From Spirulina subsalsa CS-330 (GTDB lineage: Bacteria > Cyanobacteriota > Cyanobacteriia > Cyanobacteriales > Spirulinaceae): a stretch of 46,951 nt of DNA. A program made the position numbers and the translations under genes. Positions 14,638 to 25,540 of this stretch are shown here, in pieces (position 1 is the first letter of the stretch; each line of letters starts with the position of its first letter). The notes under the pieces are model-generated. The model did not search any database. It was not told the DNA's origin and was given only the letters and a program-made list of their open reading frames with translations. The stretch lies in NCBI RefSeq assembly GCF_028330765.1, contig NZ_JAQMTY010000209.1, positions 1 through 46,951 on the forward strand. Reading direction: 5' to 3'.

Positions 14638-16899
14638 ATGAGTACCGATTCCTTCCCCGCTTCATCCCAGTTCGGCACGGATAACCACGACATCCAAATC
14701 ACCGAACAGTTGATGTCGCAGTCCCAAAACTATAAGAAGTTGTTGGGATTTGTGTTGGAATGGACGGGGCGAGAGCCGCTGCTCACGCAGATTCTTTTCA
14801 AGATGATGCTGGAGACCGATCGCCCCCCTATTGCTGGGGAAGAGGCAAAGTGGGTGGATGGTTTAATCCGATCGCGCCTGTTAAAGGTGTGGGACACCGA
14901 GCCGCAACTCAAGCCGCTGCAAATGCTGCGCGATCGCCTCACCAGCCAACGCGATAAACGCAAAAGCCTCAGCCTCCTGCGGTACTATCTCAAAGTTCTC
15001 CGCCAAGAAGAAGTCTTTGCCGACAGCAGCCCGGAACAAAAAGAACTGCGCCTCCTCGGCTTGATTGCCAAACAGCGGGGCCGCGTCCAAGTTCATAACC
15101 GGATCTATGAAACCATCTTCAATGAAGACTGGGTAAGCACCGAAATCAAAAAGCTCGAAGCCAGTCTCGGCCCCGATGACGAAGAATTCCTGCGGATTTT
15201 TGAAGAACTAGAGCGCACCCTCCTCACCTCCCAAAGCCGGATCATTGCCCGGATTGAAAACGGCGAGGAAAAGGTGAATGCCAATCAACTGATCCACGAA
15301 GTTCTCCGGGAAGTGACCTCAAAAATTGGGGAATTGGTGGGAGCCGATCGCACCAGCATTTTTTTGTTAAATGATGAGCGAACAGAGCTTTGGTCGCTGG
15401 TTGCCGAAGATGCTACGGGGCAGTTATTAGATATTCGGGTGCGGGTGGGGGAAGGGATTGCCGGGGCGGTGGCGAAGCATAAACAGGTGATCCATATTCC
15501 GGATAATGTCTATGATGATCCGCGATCGCGCCTCGTCCAAGAATCCGACCAAAAATACAACTACTACACCCGCAACATTCTCGCCTTCCCCATTCTCAAC
15601 GATGCCCTCGACCTGATCGCCGTCGTCCAACTCCTCAACAAAATCACCAAGACCGGCGAAGCCACCGGCTTTAGCCACCGCGACCTTGAACAACTCGCTA
15701 AATGCGTGATCCCGATTCGGCGCATCCTGGAAAGTTGCCAATCCTCCTACGAAGCGATCAAACGCGCCCAAGCCTCCGCCGCCCTTGCCAAGGCAACGCG
15801 ATCGCTCGATCAAGTCAACCTCGACACCTCCATGATCCTGCAACGGGTCATGGATGCCGCCAAAGAACTCCTCAACGCCGATCGCTCCACCCTCTGGCTC
15901 TACGACGACAAGCGCGGCGACCTCTGGACTCGACTCCCGAAAGAAGGGGTGATCCGCTGTCCCGTGGGCATCGGGTTCGCCGGTCAAGTGGCCCAAAGTC
16001 GCGAACCGATGGTGATCGGCTACGACCTCTACGAAGACCCCAACGCCGAAAACGCCAAGAAAACCGACGCTCAAACCCACTACCGCACCTGTAGCCTCCT
16101 CTGTATGCCCATCCTCAGCCCCGATGGACAATTCCTCGGCGTGAGCCAACTGATCAACAAACGGAAACCCGGCTACGAAGGCGAAACCTACCAAAAAGCC
16201 CAATATCCAAAAGTCCCCCCATTCTTTAAAGCCAGCTTCGACCGCAACGATCGCCAATCCATGCAGGTCTTTAACGAGCGCGTCGGGGCGATTCTTCAGT
16301 TCGCCAAAACCCACGAAACCCTGAAAGAATCCAACGCCCAAGGGGACACGCAAGACATCCTCGAACAAGCGTTGATTTTACTCGGTAACGCCATTGACCC
16401 CGATGCGGGGGATGGCCAATACGATGCGTTTTATGGTGTATTGCGGGGCTTAGGGTTGGCCCTCCAGCGGAAATTTGCCGCCGAACACAGTCATATTTTT
16501 CTGATCGATCGCCCCCGCCAAGAATTGTGGACGTTAGTGATCGATCCGAAGCGGAAATGCCCCCGTGAACTGCGCATGTCTGCCCGGCAAGGTATTGCGT
16601 TGCGGGTGCTCGCCAGTGCCGAAGCCAAAAAAAGTAATAAAGCCGCCCAGTTACCGGATAATCTCGTGCGGATCGGGTTGCGGCGATCGCAACTCAGCAG
16701 TTTGCAAAGTGTGTTATTATTACCTGTTTTTGATGCTGACAACATGCCCGTTGCGATCGTTCGTCTGTTAAACCATGAATCCGGGCGCGGCTTTAGCCGT
16801 CAAGACAGCGAATCCCTCACCGCCATCAGCCCAACCCTGATGCCAATCCTGCAAACCGTCCAAACCCTCTCGCAATCCCTGAACCGTCCGGCTGCCTAG
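14638..16899 (+). CDS. Triple-GAF sensory protein with winged-helix-like N-terminal domain
   Basis: A 753-residue soluble protein without a catalytic output domain. Residues about 35-165 (EWTGREPLLTQILF, WVDGLIRSRLL, LKPLQMLRDRL, LRLLGLIAKQRGRVQVHNRI, YETIFNEDWV) match the winged-helix-like tail that follows the NTPase in cyanobacterial AAA-like STAND proteins, but no P-loop precedes it here. GAF1 spans about 215-375 (GADRTSIFLLNDERTELWSL), GAF2 about 395-560 (NADRSTLWLYDDKRGDLWTR, CSLLCMPIL), and a diverged GAF3 about 575-745. GAF1 and GAF2 are close paralogues of the GAF pair of the adenylate cyclase at 36840-39491, so they may bind cyclic nucleotides. ATG 14638 directly follows an upstream spacer carrying an IS relic. 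The output partner is unknown. Confidence 0.85.
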   Translation: MSTDSFPASSQFGTDNHDIQITEQLMSQSQNYKKLLGFVLEWTGREPLLTQILFKMMLETDRPPIAGEEAKWVDGLIRSRLLKVWDTEPQLKPLQMLRDRLTSQRDKRKSLSLLRYYLKVLRQEEVFADSSPEQKELRLLGLIAKQRGRVQVHNRIYETIFNEDWVSTEIKKLEASLGPDDEEFLRIFEELERTLLTSQSRIIARIENGEEKVNANQLIHEVLREVTSKIGELVGADRTSIFLLNDERTELWSLVAEDATGQLLDIRVRVGEGIAGAVAKHKQVIHIPDNVYDDPRSRLVQESDQKYNYYTRNILAFPILNDALDLIAVVQLLNKITKTGEATGFSHRDLEQLAKCVIPIRRILESCQSSYEAIKRAQASAALAKATRSLDQVNLDTSMILQRVMDAAKELLNADRSTLWLYDDKRGDLWTRLPKEGVIRCPVGIGFAGQVAQSREPMVIGYDLYEDPNAENAKKTDAQTHYRTCSLLCMPILSPDGQFLGVSQLINKRKPGYEGETYQKAQYPKVPPFFKASFDRNDRQSMQVFNERVGAILQFAKTHETLKESNAQGDTQDILEQALILLGNAIDPDAGDGQYDAFYGVLRGLGLALQRKFAAEHSHIFLIDRPRQELWTLVIDPKRKCPRELRMSARQGIALRVLASAEAKKSNKAAQLPDNLVRIGLRRSQLSSLQSVLLLPVFDADNMPVAIVRLLNHESGRGFSRQDSESLTAISPTLMPILQTVQTLSQSLNRPAA

Positions 16900-17199
16900 C
16901 CCCGCCCACCCCCGATGATCCGTCCGTCATCCATCTCTCAAACCGGTATGGATGGCAATGGTACTTGACATTTCCCCTCCATCACGTTTTACGCTAAGCT
17001 GTTAATCAATGCATTAAGTTTTTTTTAAACATACGTAGAGTGCGACCCTAGCCAACAGTAGGTAATAGTGCCTGCATTTTTGCGTAAACCATAACATTTG
17101 TAATTTTTTAACATTTACACATTGCATTTCGCGGAGTACGTGAATATACTGAAGAGTATAGACAAGTCTCCCATAAGGCTGTATTACCCATCTAAGGCC
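16900..17199. other. AT-rich spacer with probable promoter
   Basis: No gene is supported in these 300 bases. The sequence becomes AT-rich after 16985 and contains TGAATATACTG (about 17140-17150), a plausible extended -10 region for the small secreted-protein gene. Confidence 0.4.
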
Positions 17200-17430
17200 A
17201 TGTTGACTCTTTTGCGCACCACTAGCATTTTGACCCTGGTCGGACTCCAGATTACGTTGGGTTCGTCCGGTGCTAAGGCATGGGATTTGCAAGAGCAACC
17301 TCATCAAGAGGCTTTTGGCTCAATATCCTTTGTGCAAGACCACCCCCTGAACCCTTCAACCCAGAAAAAGTTTGAGCCTGACCAAGATAACGGTGGCCCA
17401 AGCCGCACCTCTGGGGCTGGTGGCCATTAG
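17200..17430 (+). CDS. Small secreted protein with DUF928-start-like C-terminus
   Basis: A 76-residue protein starting at ATG 17200 (TAAGG just upstream). It has a signal peptide (LLRTTSILTLVGLQITLGSS, cleavage likely after AKA at about residue 27). The mature part of about 50 residues ends in KFEPDQDNGGPSRTSGAGGH, reminiscent of the P-x-x-G-x-P-x-R-x-x-G-x-G-T-R segment that opens DUF928 and several other cyanobacterial exported proteins. It may be an independent small protein of that type or a DUF928 protein truncated right after its first motif. The frame upstream to 17122 lacks a sensible start. Moderate support from the signal peptide and leader. Confidence 0.5.
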   Translation: MLTLLRTTSILTLVGLQITLGSSGAKAWDLQEQPHQEAFGSISFVQDHPLNPSTQKKFEPDQDNGGPSRTSGAGGH

Positions 17431-17864
17431 TTTTCGTTCCTTCATGCGCTGTAGCTGTTGTCGACACACCTCACACGACAGCAGCGATCGCTGAGACATA
17501 ACCCAAGTTGTGAGTCTGGCTCGGAGATGGGTGAGCCAGAGGCTTACCGTCCCATGGCTGAATTCTTCTGGGGTGCGATCGCCCCATTCCCTGCCCGGAC
17601 GTTACTCGTTGAAATAACCCCCGTGGATTGGGGATCAATTTGACTGGATGCAACGATCTATCATGTAATGGCGAACTAGTTGCCATGCTACAGTCTTCAA
17701 AGATAAAGTATTGCAAAACAGGATCACCGACGTTCTGGTTATCCTCCCCTTAAGATGAGATCTAGCCTGCGCCAGAATGCCCTAGATTTGCACTATAATT
17801 CAGTCAAGATCATTACCGTGTTCTTTCCGTTCAGTATTCGGGATTCGTTTGTCTTCAAGTTGTC
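17431..17864. other. Spacer upstream of the REC-GGDEF-EAL gene
   Basis: This 434-base spacer contains a hairpin (GCTGTTGTCG 17454-17463 / CGACAGCAGC 17476-17485, possible end of the small-protein transcript), a short interspersed repeat (17498-17547) and an AT-rich 3' part (17640-17860) likely to hold the promoter. No gene is supported. Confidence 0.5.
17498..17547 (+). repeat. Short interspersed repeat (ATAACCCAAGTTG type), copy 2
   Basis: It begins ATAACCCAAGTTGTGAGTCT and ends GAGCCAGAGGCTTAC; the two ends match the reverse complement of 11449-11500 while the middle differs. Confidence 0.6.
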
Positions 17865-19730
17865 ATGGATATGAAGCATGGGAAGACTGCAAAAGCAGAT
17901 ATTTTACTGGTTGATGATACACCCGAAAATCTGCGACTGTTAACAACAGCATTAACCCAGCACGGTTATAAAGTTCGGAGTGCGATCAATGGCAAGATGG
18001 CGATTATGGGCGCAAAAGCCCTGCCCCCTGATTTAATCCTGCTTGATATTTGTATGGCAGGGATGGATGGGTATGAAGTGTGCCAACATCTCAAGGCGGA
18101 TCAAAACACTGTCAATGTTCCGGTTATTTTTATCAGTGCATTGGATGAGGTGTTGGATAAAGTCAAAGCATTTTCGGTCGGTGGGGTTGATTACATTACC
18201 AAACCGTTTCATTTTGGTGAAGTATTAGCACGGGTTAAAAATCAACTGATTATTCGTCAACTTCGCACCTCCCTGGAGCAACTGAATGAACAACTTGAAG
18301 CACGGGTTAGTGAGCGAACCCAAGCCCTAGAGCGGGAAGTTCAAGAACGCAAGCAAGCTCAGCAAGATTTACTGTATCTCGCCCTCCATGATCCCCTCAC
18401 GAAACTACCGAATCGTGCTCTTTTGATGGAGCGGCTACAGGCAATGTTGCTGTATGGCCAAGATCGTGAAAGTTATGGCTTTGCCGTTTTATTTTTAGAT
18501 TGCGATCGCTTCAAGCGGGTCAATGATTCCCTGGGTCATAGCGTGGGCGATCGTCTGCTGGTGGCGATCGCCCACCGCTTATCTACCTGTCTCCGCAGTC
18601 AAGACACCCTAGCGCGGCTCGGTGGGGATGAGTTTGCGATTCTTGTGGATGGCATCGATCGCGCCCAGGATGTAATCGATTTAGCGCACTCGCTCAATCT
18701 GCAACTCGCCCAACCCTTTCATCTGGTGGATTATGAAATTTTCATCAATGCCAGTATTGGGGTTGTGTTTAACCGCGATCGCTTTTATACCGAATTAAAC
18801 CCTGCGATCGCAGCAGAGACCCAACCGATTATTTACACCGATCCGGAGCATATTCTCCGCGATGCTGATACGGCAATGTATCAAGCCAAAGCTGTGGGTA
18901 AAGGCTGTTATGAAATTTTCAATGCAGAACTTCATCATCAAGCCCGTTATTTACTGGAACTAGAAACTGATTTACGTCGTGCCCTAGAGCAGGATGAATT
19001 TACGCTGCACTATCAGCCGATTATCTCACTGCAACGGGGAAAAATCATTGGCTTTGAAGCCTTAATCCGGTGGAATCATCCCCAAAAAGGTTTCATTTCG
19101 CCGGGAAAATTCATTCCTGCGGCTGAAGAAACCGGCTTAATTGTCCCGATTGGTGAATGGGTGTTTCATACGGCTTGCCATCAATTAAAACAGTGGCATG
19201 ATAGTCAAATTACGCCGGAACCGCTCATTATGAGTGTTAACTTTTCGGTGCGCCAATTTTCCCAAGCTAACTTTCTCGGTCGGATTGATGCCACCCTCGA
19301 TCGCAGTCAAGTCGATAGTTCATGCCTCAAGCTTGAAGTGACGGAAAGTGTGTTAATTGAACAGCCAGAATCGGTGATGTCGTTGTTAGTAGAGCTGAAA
19401 TTACGCCAACTGCAATTAAGTTTGGATGATTTTGGGACGGGGTTTTCATCCCTGAGTTATTTGCATCGCTTTCCGATGGATACGTTGAAGATTGATCAGT
19501 CGTTTGTGAGTCGCATTGGGGAGGCTCCGAAGAATTTAGAAATTGTGCAGGCGATTATTGCCTTGGGGCATAATTTGGGGATTGAAACCATTGCCGAAGG
19601 GATTGAAACGGCCCATCAATTGGCACATTTGCGGGCGTTGGGCTGTGAATATGGTCAGGGTTATTTTTTTGCGCGGCCGTTGCCGGCAGCGGAGGCGGAA
19701 TTGTTGCTGCGGAGCAATCCCTGTTGGTAG
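17865..19730 (+). CDS. Response regulator with GGDEF and EAL domains (c-di-GMP turnover)
   Basis: A 621-residue cytosolic protein. REC occupies residues 12-130 with the acidic pocket DD (17-18), phosphoacceptor D61 (LLLDICMAGMDG) and K113 in YITKPF. A coiled-coil linker (135-170) leads to a GGDEF domain with an intact active site, RLGGDEFAIL (G253-F257), and an RxxD inhibitory site, RSQD, at 244-247. The EAL domain has FEALIRW (E398) and DDFGTGFSSL intact. Both diguanylate cyclase and phosphodiesterase activities are therefore possible; which one dominates cannot be read from the sequence. No cognate histidine kinase is adjacent. Confidence 0.93.
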   Translation: MDMKHGKTAKADILLVDDTPENLRLLTTALTQHGYKVRSAINGKMAIMGAKALPPDLILLDICMAGMDGYEVCQHLKADQNTVNVPVIFISALDEVLDKVKAFSVGGVDYITKPFHFGEVLARVKNQLIIRQLRTSLEQLNEQLEARVSERTQALEREVQERKQAQQDLLYLALHDPLTKLPNRALLMERLQAMLLYGQDRESYGFAVLFLDCDRFKRVNDSLGHSVGDRLLVAIAHRLSTCLRSQDTLARLGGDEFAILVDGIDRAQDVIDLAHSLNLQLAQPFHLVDYEIFINASIGVVFNRDRFYTELNPAIAAETQPIIYTDPEHILRDADTAMYQAKAVGKGCYEIFNAELHHQARYLLELETDLRRALEQDEFTLHYQPIISLQRGKIIGFEALIRWNHPQKGFISPGKFIPAAEETGLIVPIGEWVFHTACHQLKQWHDSQITPEPLIMSVNFSVRQFSQANFLGRIDATLDRSQVDSSCLKLEVTESVLIEQPESVMSLLVELKLRQLQLSLDDFGTGFSSLSYLHRFPMDTLKIDQSFVSRIGEAPKNLEIVQAIIALGHNLGIETIAEGIETAHQLAHLRALGCEYGQGYFFARPLPAAEAELLLRSNPCW

Positions 19731-19748
19731 GGATCGGGGATGGCGGGG

Positions 19749-21302
19749 CTATTGGAGTTGAGCGATCGCGCCTCGATTTAAGAGGGTGGTTTGGGTGAGG
19801 AGATCGTAAACGGTGGCCAATAAAAGACGCTGTTCGTTGACTTCAAACTGGACGGTAATCCGGTCGCTGCCTACGTCTCCGGGTGGGGTGAGGGTGGCGA
19901 TCCGGGTGTCGCTGTGGGGTTCGAGGGCCTGATATTGGGCTTGATGCTGGAGTTGTTGGCTGACCATGCGCCCCTGTTCGTCGTAGGTGACGGTGGCGGC
20001 GACGCTGCTGCCGAGTTCGCCAATGTCAAGGCGGATTTCGGTTTGGCCGGTGCGGGCGACTTGGAGGGTGAGGACTTCGTCGCGGACACAGGGATAGCGT
20101 TGGCCTTGGGTGAAGAGGGTGAAGTAGGTGTAGGTGCGGGTGGCGGGTTCCCAGAGGCGGATGGCGTAGCTGTGGTGGAGGTAGTCGTCGATGTGATGGA
20201 TGCGCTGAAGGCTGAGAGCACCATGACAGACGGCGGTGAAGGGCTGGTCTTGTTTGAGGCGCGATCGCCCAAAGTAGGCCGTGATCAAGTCCTGCACGGC
20301 GGGAATTAAGCAACTGCCGCCGACGAGGAGCACCTGTTCAATGTCACTTTTATGCACGCCTTGATTGAGGGCGAGTTGGAGCACGGTATCGAGGGCATCG
20401 CGTAAATGGTCAAGGAAGAAATGGCGTTCGAGAAGGGCGGCAAGGCGATCGCGGTCTAAATCCACCACATCGGCCCTTAATGTCTCGTCATCAAGCCAGG
20501 TTTCGGAGGCGATCGCCGTCTGGGAAAGCTGAATTTTTAACCGTTCCGACAGTTCGAGCAATTGCTGCCAGGCCGTCATCGTCAAGGATTCCCGCGCCAT
20601 GCCCCGCCGTTGGAGATAGTCCTCGGCAATCCAAATATCCACATCTTCCCCCCCCAGCACCGCATCGGCTTTGGCAATCACCTGCGCCTGGAGGGTTGCC
20701 GCCGTCGGGTGTTGCTGAGTCCGCACCAGACTTAGATCCAGCGTCCCCCCGCCAAAATCCACCACCAACACGATCGCATTGGGATGATCCACCCCATACC
20801 CCAACGCCGCCGCCGTCGATTCATCGACAAACTGCACCTGCTCGATCCCGTGCTGCATGGCCCAGGCCTTAAACCAATGGAGATAGCGTTCAAACGCTCC
20901 GACGGGAATGGTCAGAATCAGATTAGACGGTTCAAAGGGTTGGAGACCGTGCCAAATCGTGGTTAAAAACCGCTCGGCGATCTCCCGACTGCTGTAGCTC
21001 ACCCCATCTAGACTGCGGGGCGGCGTTGGGAAGGCGGCGACCAGATCCCGTTTAAAGCCCCGGAAGCGGCGCTGGGGATTGCGTTCACCGAGGCGATGGC
21101 GACGCACCGGTTCCCCCACCACCTGAGTGTGAGCATCTTGCACATACACCAGGCTGGGAATGAGGGGAACTTGGGGCCCGGTGGCGGGGGAAAACAGACG
21201 GGTGATGCCGTCGATCTGAATGCTTTCTGGGCGTTGGGTGTCAGGGGCAAGGAGGCTGACAAGGGTGTTACTGGTGCCAAAATCAATTGCAACCGTGGTC
21301 AT
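19749..21302 (-). CDS. Hsp70/DnaK-like ATPase-domain protein
   Basis: From the ATG at 21302 (MTTVAIDFGTSNTLVSLL) the protein has 517 residues and keeps the actin/Hsp70 ATPase signatures: phosphate-1 AIDFGTSNT, phosphate-2 VLVVDFGGGTLDLSL, and the adenosine motif VLLVGGSCLIPAV. After the nucleotide-binding domain comes only a short beta-type tail (to about residue 510), not a full peptide-binding and lid domain, so it is shorter than DnaK (about 640). Proteins of this type are frequent in cyanobacteria; their substrates are unknown. The next gene (21332) is on the same strand 29 bases upstream, so the two are likely cotranscribed. Confidence 0.88.
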   Translation of the reverse strand: MTTVAIDFGTSNTLVSLLAPDTQRPESIQIDGITRLFSPATGPQVPLIPSLVYVQDAHTQVVGEPVRRHRLGERNPQRRFRGFKRDLVAAFPTPPRSLDGVSYSSREIAERFLTTIWHGLQPFEPSNLILTIPVGAFERYLHWFKAWAMQHGIEQVQFVDESTAAALGYGVDHPNAIVLVVDFGGGTLDLSLVRTQQHPTAATLQAQVIAKADAVLGGEDVDIWIAEDYLQRRGMARESLTMTAWQQLLELSERLKIQLSQTAIASETWLDDETLRADVVDLDRDRLAALLERHFFLDHLRDALDTVLQLALNQGVHKSDIEQVLLVGGSCLIPAVQDLITAYFGRSRLKQDQPFTAVCHGALSLQRIHHIDDYLHHSYAIRLWEPATRTYTYFTLFTQGQRYPCVRDEVLTLQVARTGQTEIRLDIGELGSSVAATVTYDEQGRMVSQQLQHQAQYQALEPHSDTRIATLTPPGDVGSDRITVQFEVNEQRLLLATVYDLLTQTTLLNRGAIAQLQ

Positions 21303-21331
21303 AAGCGTTAGGGTGAGGCAATCCACACGGT

Positions 21332-21898
21332 TTACCGCAGGAGGCGGGAGTCTCCAGGTTGGGGCAGGGCGGGGGGTTGGGGTGCGGCGGGTGCGGTGGG
21401 GGGTGCGGGTTGGGGTTGAGGCGGTGGCGGGGCGGCGGGGCGATCGGAGGGGGGACGATGGATCGCGGCGAGGAGGTTGACGAGGGCATTGCGCTGCCGG
21501 AGGTTGAGGCGATCGAGGGCGGTGCGATCGCCCTGGAGGGGATTTTCCGTCAGGGTTGTGTTACCGGGATATTGATCGAGAATGATGTCTTCGTTGTCGC
21601 CGAGATAGTCCGCGAGGGTTAATTTCCAATCGAGGCGATAGCGGGGCGATCGCCGCTTAATCCGGGTGTGGTAGTACACGAGGCGATAGAGCAGGGTGTT
21701 GTCCGGTTGGGGGGTGCCATTAAGGAGGGCGTAGTCATTGGCGCGGGGAAGATCCGGCAATTGACGATAGACTTCCTCCGCCACATTGACCAAGCGCGGC
21801 GACTGGGCGAGAGCGAGGTGCTGGGGGGTGGGTTGCCACGACGGGAGACCCGCGATCGCCGCGATCGTCAGCACCCAGATCAGGATGAATTTTCGCAT
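21332..21898 (-). CDS. Secreted protein with proline-rich tail, unknown function
   Basis: From ATG 21898 (MRKFILIWVLTIAAIAG...) this is a 188-residue exported protein with a signal peptide ending near LALAQS. A globular central part (RLVNVAEEVYRQLPDLPRAN, TLLYRLVYYHTRIKRRSPRY, DWKLTLADYLGDNEDII) is followed by a low-complexity proline/alanine/glutamine tail (residues about 150-180). I recognise the central part as a conserved cyanobacterial exported family without an assigned function. An alternative ATG at 21910 adds four residues. It sits just upstream of the DnaK-like gene. Confidence 0.7.
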   Translation of the reverse strand: MRKFILIWVLTIAAIAGLPSWQPTPQHLALAQSPRLVNVAEEVYRQLPDLPRANDYALLNGTPQPDNTLLYRLVYYHTRIKRRSPRYRLDWKLTLADYLGDNEDIILDQYPGNTTLTENPLQGDRTALDRLNLRQRNALVNLLAAIHRPPSDRPAAPPPPQPQPAPPTAPAAPQPPALPQPGDSRLLR

Positions 21899-21961
21899 CT
21901 GTTTCCCCATGGTTACCTTAGTGTAGTGGCGCGATCGCCCCCATTTTCCCGTCACGGCCCA

Positions 21962-22189
21962 TTAATCGCTAATAATTTCCGGCTGCGTCAATTCATCGGA
22001 CATTTCAATCACCGCCCGAATCACCGGCTTCATCAACGAATCATCCAAATTTTCAAAATCCTCATACCGCCGCCGTTTAGCCCGATTGGCCACCTGCACC
22101 GTAATCCGATAGCGGTTCGACGCTGCGCCCATTAATTCATCAGCGCGGGTCGTAATTTCACTAGAGTCAAAGGGAAGACGTTTAGCCAT
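21962..22189 (-). CDS. rpoZ: RNA polymerase omega subunit
   Basis: A 75-residue protein beginning [20 protein letters not shown], then [29 protein letters not shown], and [19 protein letters not shown]. This is the cyanobacterial omega subunit, shorter at the N-terminus than the enterobacterial one, which helps assemble and stabilise the beta' subunit. The ATG at 22189 is chosen because homology begins there; a longer frame to 22258 is unsupported. Confidence 0.93.
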   Translation of the reverse strand: MAKRLPFDSSEITTRADELMGAASNRYRITVQVANRAKRRRYEDFENLDDSLMKPVIRAVIEMSDELTQPEIISD

Positions 22190-22278
22190 GGGTTGAAGGG
22201 TCAGGATCAAGAGAACGTCCCCCATTGTGCCATATTCCCCGAATCGATGGGATGGCAAAAGGTGCGATCGCCACGTCT

Positions 22279-22866
22279 CTACTTCAGTAATTCCGTTAAT
22301 TCCTGTGCCGATGTCCCCAAAATCCGCGCCAGGGTATTCATCTCATTATTGCTAAAGCCATCGCGGATATTGCGGATATCTTCAACCGATTTCCCCAAAA
22401 TTCGCGACAAGACCTTGATTTGATTATCCGTGATATCTTTGCCCCGGTAAATATCCCGCAATTCCTGGGGTGACAGGCGATAGGAATTACAGAAAAAGAC
22501 AAACTCTTTATCACTGACATCTAGTTCCTGTTGGCGATCGCGCAGCAGGAATGCGATCGCCCGCGTCCCATGCTCCGGCCGCTTCGCATTCTCCAAATAC
22601 CGCTCCATCAACCGCGTCACATTCGCCGGATTGCCCCCCGTTTTTTTCAGCAAATCCCGACAGACCATCTGCAACGCCTTCGTCAACGTCTCATTATCCT
22701 CATGGAGTTGCTCATCCTCATTCAGCGTCTCCACAATCCGCGCCGCAATTTCGGGCGTACAGAATCCCACTTCCCGCTCCTCATAAATAATCGGAATATA
22801 CGCACGGTCGGTATCAAATTCGAGGTGCAATGGCTGATTCGTCTGTTTCATCAATTCTGAACTCAA
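22279..22866 (-). CDS. Conserved cyanobacterial protein with three C-terminal helical repeats
   Basis: A 195-residue cytosolic protein I cannot assign to a named family. Residues 15-120 are mixed helical ([38 protein letters not shown]). The C-terminal 80 residues carry three related units: [40 protein letters not shown] and [20 protein letters not shown], each a helix followed by G/L-x-S-x-x-(D/E)-(L/I). This suggests a small helical solenoid or helix-turn-helix-like binding module. An internal ATG at 22851 is an alternative start. It is on the same strand as rpoZ, 89 bases upstream. Confidence 0.75.
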   Translation of the reverse strand: MSSELMKQTNQPLHLEFDTDRAYIPIIYEEREVGFCTPEIAARIVETLNEDEQLHEDNETLTKALQMVCRDLLKKTGGNPANVTRLMERYLENAKRPEHGTRAIAFLLRDRQQELDVSDKEFVFFCNSYRLSPQELRDIYRGKDITDNQIKVLSRILGKSVEDIRNIRDGFSNNEMNTLARILGTSAQELTELLK

Positions 22867-24906
<2,040 letters not shown>

Positions 24907-24919
24907 ACGTTGACTCCAT

Positions 24920-24962
24920 AACCCTTCTGTTGCCGGGGTCAATGCTCGGTAGCAGAAGGGTT
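24920..24962 (+). promoter_or_regulatory. Intercistronic hairpin between atpB and atpE
   Basis: AACCCTTCTGTTGCCG (24920-24935) pairs along its full 16 bases, with two G-U pairs, with CGGTAGCAGAAGGGTT (24947-24962); the loop has 11 nt. There is no T-run, so it is more likely an RNA processing or stability element, or partial attenuator, that sets the atpB:atpE ratio. Confidence 0.6.
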
Positions 24963-25008
24963 CAGCGTTCTCAATTTGGTTGAACTAATCCGCAGTGAAG
25001 TAAGAGCA

Positions 25009-25422
25009 ATGTCATTAAGTGTGCGTGTAATTGCCCCGGATAAAACCGTGTGGAAGGGAGAAGCCCAAGAGGTTATTCTGCCGAGCATTACGGGGCAGAT
25101 TGGAATTTTAGGTGGTCACGCGCCGCTATTAACGGCCCTAGATATTGGGGTGATGCGTGTCCGCGCTGAGAAAGATTGGCAGACGATCGCCCTCATGGGT
25201 GGGTTTGCCGAAGTGGAACATAATCAAGTGACGATCTTGGTCAATGGTGCCGAACAAGGCAGCAAGATTGACCAAGAGACCGCGAAACAAGAGTATGAAG
25301 CGGCCCAAGCTGCCGTGAATGCGGTGGGTGCTGAGGATCGCCAAGGCAAAATCCAAGCGAATCAAGCGCTGCGACGGACGCGATCGCGGTTTCAAGCCGC
25401 CGGCGGCATGGTTAAAAGCTAA
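25009..25422 (+). CDS. atpC: F1F0 ATP synthase subunit epsilon
   Basis: The 137-residue epsilon subunit (AtpE in chloroplast naming, AtpC in bacteria). It begins [19 protein letters not shown], has the beta-sandwich hallmark [20 protein letters not shown], and ends in the helical hairpin [11 protein letters not shown]...[12 protein letters not shown]. It couples rotor and catalytic head and inhibits ATP hydrolysis. The ATG at 25009, not an upstream GTG-type frame, matches the family N-terminus. It lies about 100 bases after atpB, is cotranscribed with it, and is followed by a terminator. Confidence 0.95.
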   Translation: MSLSVRVIAPDKTVWKGEAQEVILPSITGQIGILGGHAPLLTALDIGVMRVRAEKDWQTIALMGGFAEVEHNQVTILVNGAEQGSKIDQETAKQEYEAAQAAVNAVGAEDRQGKIQANQALRRTRSRFQAAGGMVKS

Positions 25423-25446
25423 ACAATTTAGAGAACCCGCCAAAAA

Positions 25447-25487
25447 CAAGACGCTAGAGTGCAAGGCTCTAACGTCTTGTTTTTTTT
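25447..25487 (+). terminator. Intrinsic terminator of atpB-atpE
   Basis: The stem CAAGACG-C-TAGAG (25447-25459) pairs with CTCTA-A-CGTCTTG (25467-25479) with one mismatch, followed by eight Ts (25480-25487). Confidence 0.9.
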
Positions 25488-25540
25488 GGGGGGTTCATAC
25501 CTTCAGCCCGGACTGATGCTGCATTCTACCGGCATTAAGC

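Noticed and set aside
15427-16368. 313-codon minus-strand frame inside the triple-GAF gene
   Set aside because: Antisense shadow of a well-supported GAF protein with conserved motifs on the other strand.
17471-17716. 81-codon minus-strand frame in the spacer before the REC-GGDEF-EAL gene
   Set aside because: It runs through a non-coding repeat, has no ribosome-binding site and no recognisable domain.
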